Assembly: GCF_000739775.1 (NCBI RefSeq) | Contig: NZ_BBJH01000041.1 | Location: 1 to 45,798 of the forward strand | Source: Paraburkholderia heleia NBRC 101817 | GTDB lineage: Bacteria > Pseudomonadota > Gammaproteobacteria > Burkholderiales > Burkholderiaceae | DNA length: 45,798 bases | Direction: 5' to 3' | Shown here: positions 42,806-45,798 of the stretch, piece by piece | Layout of the letters: every line of letters begins with the position of its first letter | Numbering within the stretch: position 1 is the first letter of the stretch | The notes under the pieces: model-generated | Databases searched by the model: none | Seen by the model: only the letters and a program-made list of their open reading frames with translations | What the model was told of the DNA's origin: nothing | Program-made: the position numbers and the translations under genes

Positions 42806-43447
42806 TTATTCCTCATTTTCGCGCTGCAGCAAATGATAGTGAACCGCACCCGCCCGGCCCTCGCGCACCACGCTCCAGCCTGCCAGCGCGGGCCGCGCGG
42901 CCGGATCGACGGGCTCGCCCGACTCCACGTAAAGCCGGCCGTCCCGGGCGACGAGCGGCGCGGCCAGTTCGAGCGAACGCTCGAGCAACGCAGTGTCGCC
43001 GAACGGGGGATCGAGGAACACCACATCGAACGAGCCTGGCGCGAGATTGGCCGCGAGGCGCAGTGCATCGGCTTCCGCGATTTCGACCATGCGTGCGCCA
43101 AGGCGCGCCTGGTTCGCGCGCAGCTGCGCGGCCGCGCGCGCGCTGCGCTCCACCATCACGACGCGCGCGGCGCCGCGCGAGGCCGCCTCGAAGCCGAGAC
43201 CGCCGCTGCCCGCGAAGAGGTCGAGGCAGCGCAGGCCGTCGAGACGCTGGCCGAGCCAGTTGAAGAGCGTTTCGCGCACGCGGTCTGGGGTCGGGCGCAG
43301 ACCGTCGAGGTCGAGCACCGGCAGCGGCGTGCGCTTCCAGTCGCCGCCAATGATGCGGATCGTGTGTGCGCCGCCACCGCTGCGTGCGCGCGGATCGGAC
43401 TGATGGGCGCGGCCGCCTTGGCCACGTGAAGGTGAGGAACGGGTCAT
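42806..43447 (-). CDS. rsmD: 16S rRNA (guanine(966)-N(2))-methyltransferase
   Basis: RsmD methylates G966 of 16S rRNA. The 213-residue protein has the SAM-binding LDLFAGSGGLGFEA (75-88) and the catalytic DPPF at 146-149. About 25 poorly conserved, basic residues precede the RIIGGDWKR core. The start at 43447 lacks a good ribosome-binding site. It is divergent from ftsY, and coaD follows downstream, the standard association. Confidence 0.95.
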   Translation of the reverse strand: MTRSSPSRGQGGRAHQSDPRARSGGGAHTIRIIGGDWKRTPLPVLDLDGLRPTPDRVRETLFNWLGQRLDGLRCLDLFAGSGGLGFEAASRGAARVVMVERSARAAAQLRANQARLGARMVEIAEADALRLAANLAPGSFDVVFLDPPFGDTALLERSLELAAPLVARDGRLYVESGEPVDPAARPALAGWSVVREGRAGAVHYHLLQRENEE

Positions 43448-43732
43448 GCGTTGGGTCGTACGGCTGCGTGCATTTGACCGTCGGCAGTCAACTTGCCGGC
43501 GGAACTCGACTGGGGAACTCGACGCTTTCGCATCGCGCCCCTCCAATGCGCGCACGTTACCACAGGGGCGCGCAGGTGCCTCGCGCGCGCCGCCACGCCC
43601 CTACGGCGATGCCGCAGCGACTCCAGGGGGCGCGCCTGATAAAATGCCATGTTTTCCGCGCGTTACCGCTTCCCATGCTGTCGTTGACCGCCCCTCGGTC
43701 CGACCCGCAGCGCGCCTGACCCACCCCAGACC
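43448..43732. promoter_or_regulatory. rsmD/ftsY divergent region
   Basis: 285 bases with no gene. A 10-base direct repeat GGAACTCGAC occurs at 43501-43510 and 43514-43523. A TAAAAT hexamer (43640-43645) is a candidate -10 for ftsY, with a leader of about 80 bases. No clear -35. Confidence 0.45.
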
Positions 43733-44905
43733 ATGTTCAGTTTCTTCAAACGATTCCGCGGCTCGAAGGACGCCGAGAACGCGCCGGCCGAGAACGCGCA
43801 GAACGAAGCCACCCTCGAGGCGCCCGACGAGGCCGTTGAAGCGCCCGCCGGCGCGGCGCACGAACCGTCGCCTGCGTCACCCGCGCCGTCCGCTCCACTG
43901 GCCGCGACTGCACCGGTCAAGCCGCAGCAGGCCGACGCCGCCAACAGCGACGACGAACCGGAAGCCGTCGAAATCGTCCCGCCGCCGGCGCTCGAGCCCG
44001 CCGCAAAGCAGTCGTGGCTCAAGCGTCTGAGGTCGGGGCTTTCGAAAACCGGCTCGAACATCCAGAGCATCTTCGTCAATGCAAAGATCGACGACGACCT
44101 CTACGAAGAGCTCGAAACCGCGCTGCTGATGTCGGATGCGGGCGTCGACGCGACCGAATATCTGCTCGAAACGCTGCGCCAGAAGGTGCGCGCCGAGCGC
44201 CTGACCGACGCGCAGCAGGTCAAGAACGCCCTGCGCGAGCTGCTCATCGGCCTGCTCAAGCCGCTCGAGAAGTCGCTCATGCTCGGCCGTGCGCAGCCGC
44301 TCGTGATGATGATCGCCGGCGTGAATGGCGCGGGCAAGACCACGAGCATCGGCAAGCTCGCCAAGCATCTGCAAAGCTTCGACCAAAGCGTGCTGCTCGC
44401 CGCCGGCGACACGTTCCGCGCCGCCGCGCGCGAACAGCTCGCCATCTGGGGTCAGCGCAACAACGTGACGGTCGTCCAGCAGGAAAGCGGCGACCCGGCA
44501 GCGGTGATCTTCGACGCCGTGAGCGCCGCGCGCGCGCGCCGTATCGACGTGGTGATGGCCGACACCGCGGGCCGCCTGCCCACGCAATTGCACCTGATGG
44601 ACGAGTTGAAGAAGGTCAAGCGCGTGATCGGCAAGGCGTTCGACGGCGCGCCGCACGAGGTGCTGCTCGTGATCGACGCGAACACGGGCCAGAACGCGCT
44701 CGCGCAAGTCAAGGCCTTCGACGACGCGCTCGGCCTCACCGGCCTGATCGTCACGAAGCTCGACGGCACCGCCAAGGGCGGCATTCTCGCCGCCATCGCG
44801 CGGCAGCGCCCGATTCCCGTCTATTTCATCGGTGTCGGTGAAAAGGTCGAAGATCTGCAGCCGTTCGTGGCCGAAGAATTCGCCGACGCGCTGCTCGGCA
44901 GCTGA
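43733..44905 (+). CDS. ftsY: Signal recognition particle receptor FtsY
   Basis: FtsY is the membrane-associated GTPase that receives SRP-ribosome complexes. The 390-residue protein has an Ala/Pro/Glu-rich, acidic N-terminal A domain (about 1-95), the N domain helices (about 95-185) and a G domain with G1 GVNGAGKTT (196-204), DTAGRLPTQ and TKLDGTAKGG. The start at 43733 has no obvious Shine-Dalgarno, but the FSFFKRF basic-hydrophobic opening is typical for lipid binding. A strong terminator follows. Confidence 0.97.
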   Translation: MFSFFKRFRGSKDAENAPAENAQNEATLEAPDEAVEAPAGAAHEPSPASPAPSAPLAATAPVKPQQADAANSDDEPEAVEIVPPPALEPAAKQSWLKRLRSGLSKTGSNIQSIFVNAKIDDDLYEELETALLMSDAGVDATEYLLETLRQKVRAERLTDAQQVKNALRELLIGLLKPLEKSLMLGRAQPLVMMIAGVNGAGKTTSIGKLAKHLQSFDQSVLLAAGDTFRAAAREQLAIWGQRNNVTVVQQESGDPAAVIFDAVSAARARRIDVVMADTAGRLPTQLHLMDELKKVKRVIGKAFDGAPHEVLLVIDANTGQNALAQVKAFDDALGLTGLIVTKLDGTAKGGILAAIARQRPIPVYFIGVGEKVEDLQPFVAEEFADALLGS

Positions 44906-44936
44906 AAGCCAGCTTTTAACAGGACCTGGATGCACG

Positions 44937-44970
44937 AAGGGCGTCGTTCTCGCGAACGACGCCCTTTTTT
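44937..44970 (+). terminator. Intrinsic terminator after ftsY
   Basis: A perfect 13-base-pair stem (AAGGGCGTCGTTC and its complement) with loop TCGC, running into six T in all (44965-44970). It lies 31 bases after the ftsY stop. Confidence 0.93.
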
Positions 44971-45003
44971 CATTGGCGCGGCCGGCGTTGGCCGATCAGA
45001 CGC

Positions 45004-45651
45004 TCACTCCGTATCCGGCTGCACGCCCGGTGCGGCGCGCGCGAACGCGTCGAGCGTGAGCGCGTAGTCGTTGATGCGCTGAATGGTCGGATAACGCGAC
45101 GTGTCGATCTTGAAGCGGTTCGCGTTGTAGACCTGCGGCACGATGCAAAGATCGGCGACGGTCGGCGTGTCGCCGAAAGCGAGCTTGCCGGTGCGCGGAT
45201 CGCTGGCGAGCCGCTGTTCGAGCGTCGCGAACCCCGTCTCGATCCAGTGGTGATACCACGCGTCTTTCGTCGCGTCGTCCGCGCCCACGGTGTGCTTGAG
45301 GTATTTGAGCACGCGCAGGTTGTCCACCGGGTGGATCTCGCAAGCCACCTGCAACGCGAGCGAGCGCACGTGAGCGCGATCGACGGGCGACGTCGGCAGC
45401 AGCGGCGGCTCGGGATGCGTCTCTTCCAGATACTCGATGATCGCGAGCGACTGCTGAAGCGTGTGCCCTTCGTCATCGACGAACGACGGCACGATCGCGT
45501 CGGGATTCACCTGACGGTAGGCGGGCTTGAGCTGCTCGCCGCCGTCGCGCACGAGGTGGACCGGAACATACTCGTACGACAGGTTCTTCAGATTCAGCGC
45601 AATTCGCACCCGATACGACGCCGAACTGCGGAAATAACTGTAAAGCTTCAT
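45004..45651 (-). CDS. maiA: Zeta-class glutathione S-transferase (maleylacetoacetate/maleylpyruvate isomerase)
   Basis: A 215-residue glutathione-dependent cis-trans isomerase. The thioredoxin-like N-terminal half has the zeta-class motif SSASYRVRI (9-17) and QQSLAIIEYLEE for glutathione binding; an all-helical C-terminal half follows. It acts in homogentisate degradation (MaiA) or gentisate degradation (maleylpyruvate isomerase); the sequence alone does not decide. The start at 45651 has a GAGGAG ribosome-binding site. It follows an FAH-family hydrolase gene by 44 bases, the next step in either pathway. Confidence 0.92.
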   Translation of the reverse strand: MKLYSYFRSSASYRVRIALNLKNLSYEYVPVHLVRDGGEQLKPAYRQVNPDAIVPSFVDDEGHTLQQSLAIIEYLEETHPEPPLLPTSPVDRAHVRSLALQVACEIHPVDNLRVLKYLKHTVGADDATKDAWYHHWIETGFATLEQRLASDPRTGKLAFGDTPTVADLCIVPQVYNANRFKIDTSRYPTIQRINDYALTLDAFARAAPGVQPDTE

Positions 45652-45695
45652 GCTCCTCTCTTGCTCCTCTTGAATCGTGATGCGGCGCGCGCCGC

Positions 45696-45798
45696 TCAGA
45701 CGACCCGCACGGCGAATTCGCCGATCCCCGCCACGCCGCCCGTCATCAGGTCGCCCTTGACCACGGCGCCCACGCCTTCGGGCGTGCCCGTGTAGATC
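45696..45798 (-). CDS. FAH-family hydrolase, C-terminal fragment (gene runs off the right edge)
   Basis: Only the last 33 codons are in the window. Read on the minus strand they give IYTGTPEGVGAVVKGD and a C-terminus ending in EFAVRVV. The TGTPxGVG...GD stretch is typical of the fumarylacetoacetate hydrolase family. With the isomerase downstream it is probably fumarylpyruvate or fumarylacetoacetate hydrolase, catalysing the last step to fumarate plus pyruvate or acetoacetate. The 5' part lies outside. Confidence 0.8.
   Translation of the reverse strand, partial: IYTGTPEGVGAVVKGDLMTGGVAGIGEFAVRVV

Noticed and set aside
43640..43732. A short coding sequence starting at the ATG near 43644, ahead of ftsY
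   Set aside because: The ATG overlaps the candidate -10 and has no ribosome-binding site or recognisable product; FtsY family alignment supports the start at 43733.

Overview
The window is a 45.8 kb chromosomal segment from a high-GC betaproteobacterium. Gene content and order point to the Burkholderiaceae (Burkholderia, Paraburkholderia, Caballeronia or a close relative). The blocks lptC-lptA-lptB-rpoN-hpf-ptsN-hprK-rapZ, tetratricopeptide protein-lolB-ispE-tRNA-Gln-prs-rplY-pth and coaD-rsmD/ftsY are the usual betaproteobacterial core arrangement. The genus is an inference; no database search was possible.

Layout. (1) 1-4306: uvrA and an AI-2E-family permease on the plus strand. (2) 4337-17058, minus strand: a complete respiratory nitrate reduction module, transcribed narK1-narK2-narGHJI and then narXL. 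A strong intrinsic terminator lies just downstream of narI, and narX-narL follow as a separate unit. (3) 17304-22477, minus strand: a monovalent cation:proton antiporter, apt, a LysE-type exporter, a Nudix/DUF4743 protein and purU. (4) 22712-31695, plus strand: kdsD-kdsC-lptC-lptA-lptB for Kdo synthesis and LPS transport, then rpoN, hpf, ptsN, hprK and rapZ, the sigma-54 and PTS-Ntr block. (5) 31738-37996: a LON-domain protein, the 8-oxoguanine repair pair mutM-mutY (minus), then a TPR protein, lolB and ispE. (6) 38047-41783: tRNA-Gln(TTG), prs, rplY, pth and hisC. (7) 41853-45798: a ferredoxin, coaD and rsmD (minus), ftsY (plus), then a zeta-class glutathione transferase/isomerase and the 3' end of an FAH-family hydrolase (minus) running off the right edge.

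How the parts work together. The nar module senses nitrate (NarX/NarL), imports nitrate and exports nitrite (two NarK-type carriers), and reduces nitrate at the inner face of the membrane with quinol as donor (NarGHI, with NarJ as assembly chaperone). No nitrite reductase and no molybdenum-cofactor genes lie in the window, so those steps must be encoded elsewhere. The kds/lpt genes make Kdo and power LPS export. lolB, ispE, prs, rplY, pth, coaD and ftsY are housekeeping genes for lipoprotein sorting, isoprenoid, nucleotide and CoA synthesis, translation and protein targeting.

I found no CRISPR array, insertion sequence, prophage or integrase, and no clear previously undescribed system. The more unusual points are a 12-bp minisatellite encoding the NarJ tail, a near-consensus promoter buried inside ispE, a leaderless-looking kdsD start, a nar control region with no canonical FNR box but a dyad of its own, and several short direct repeats in intergenic regions.
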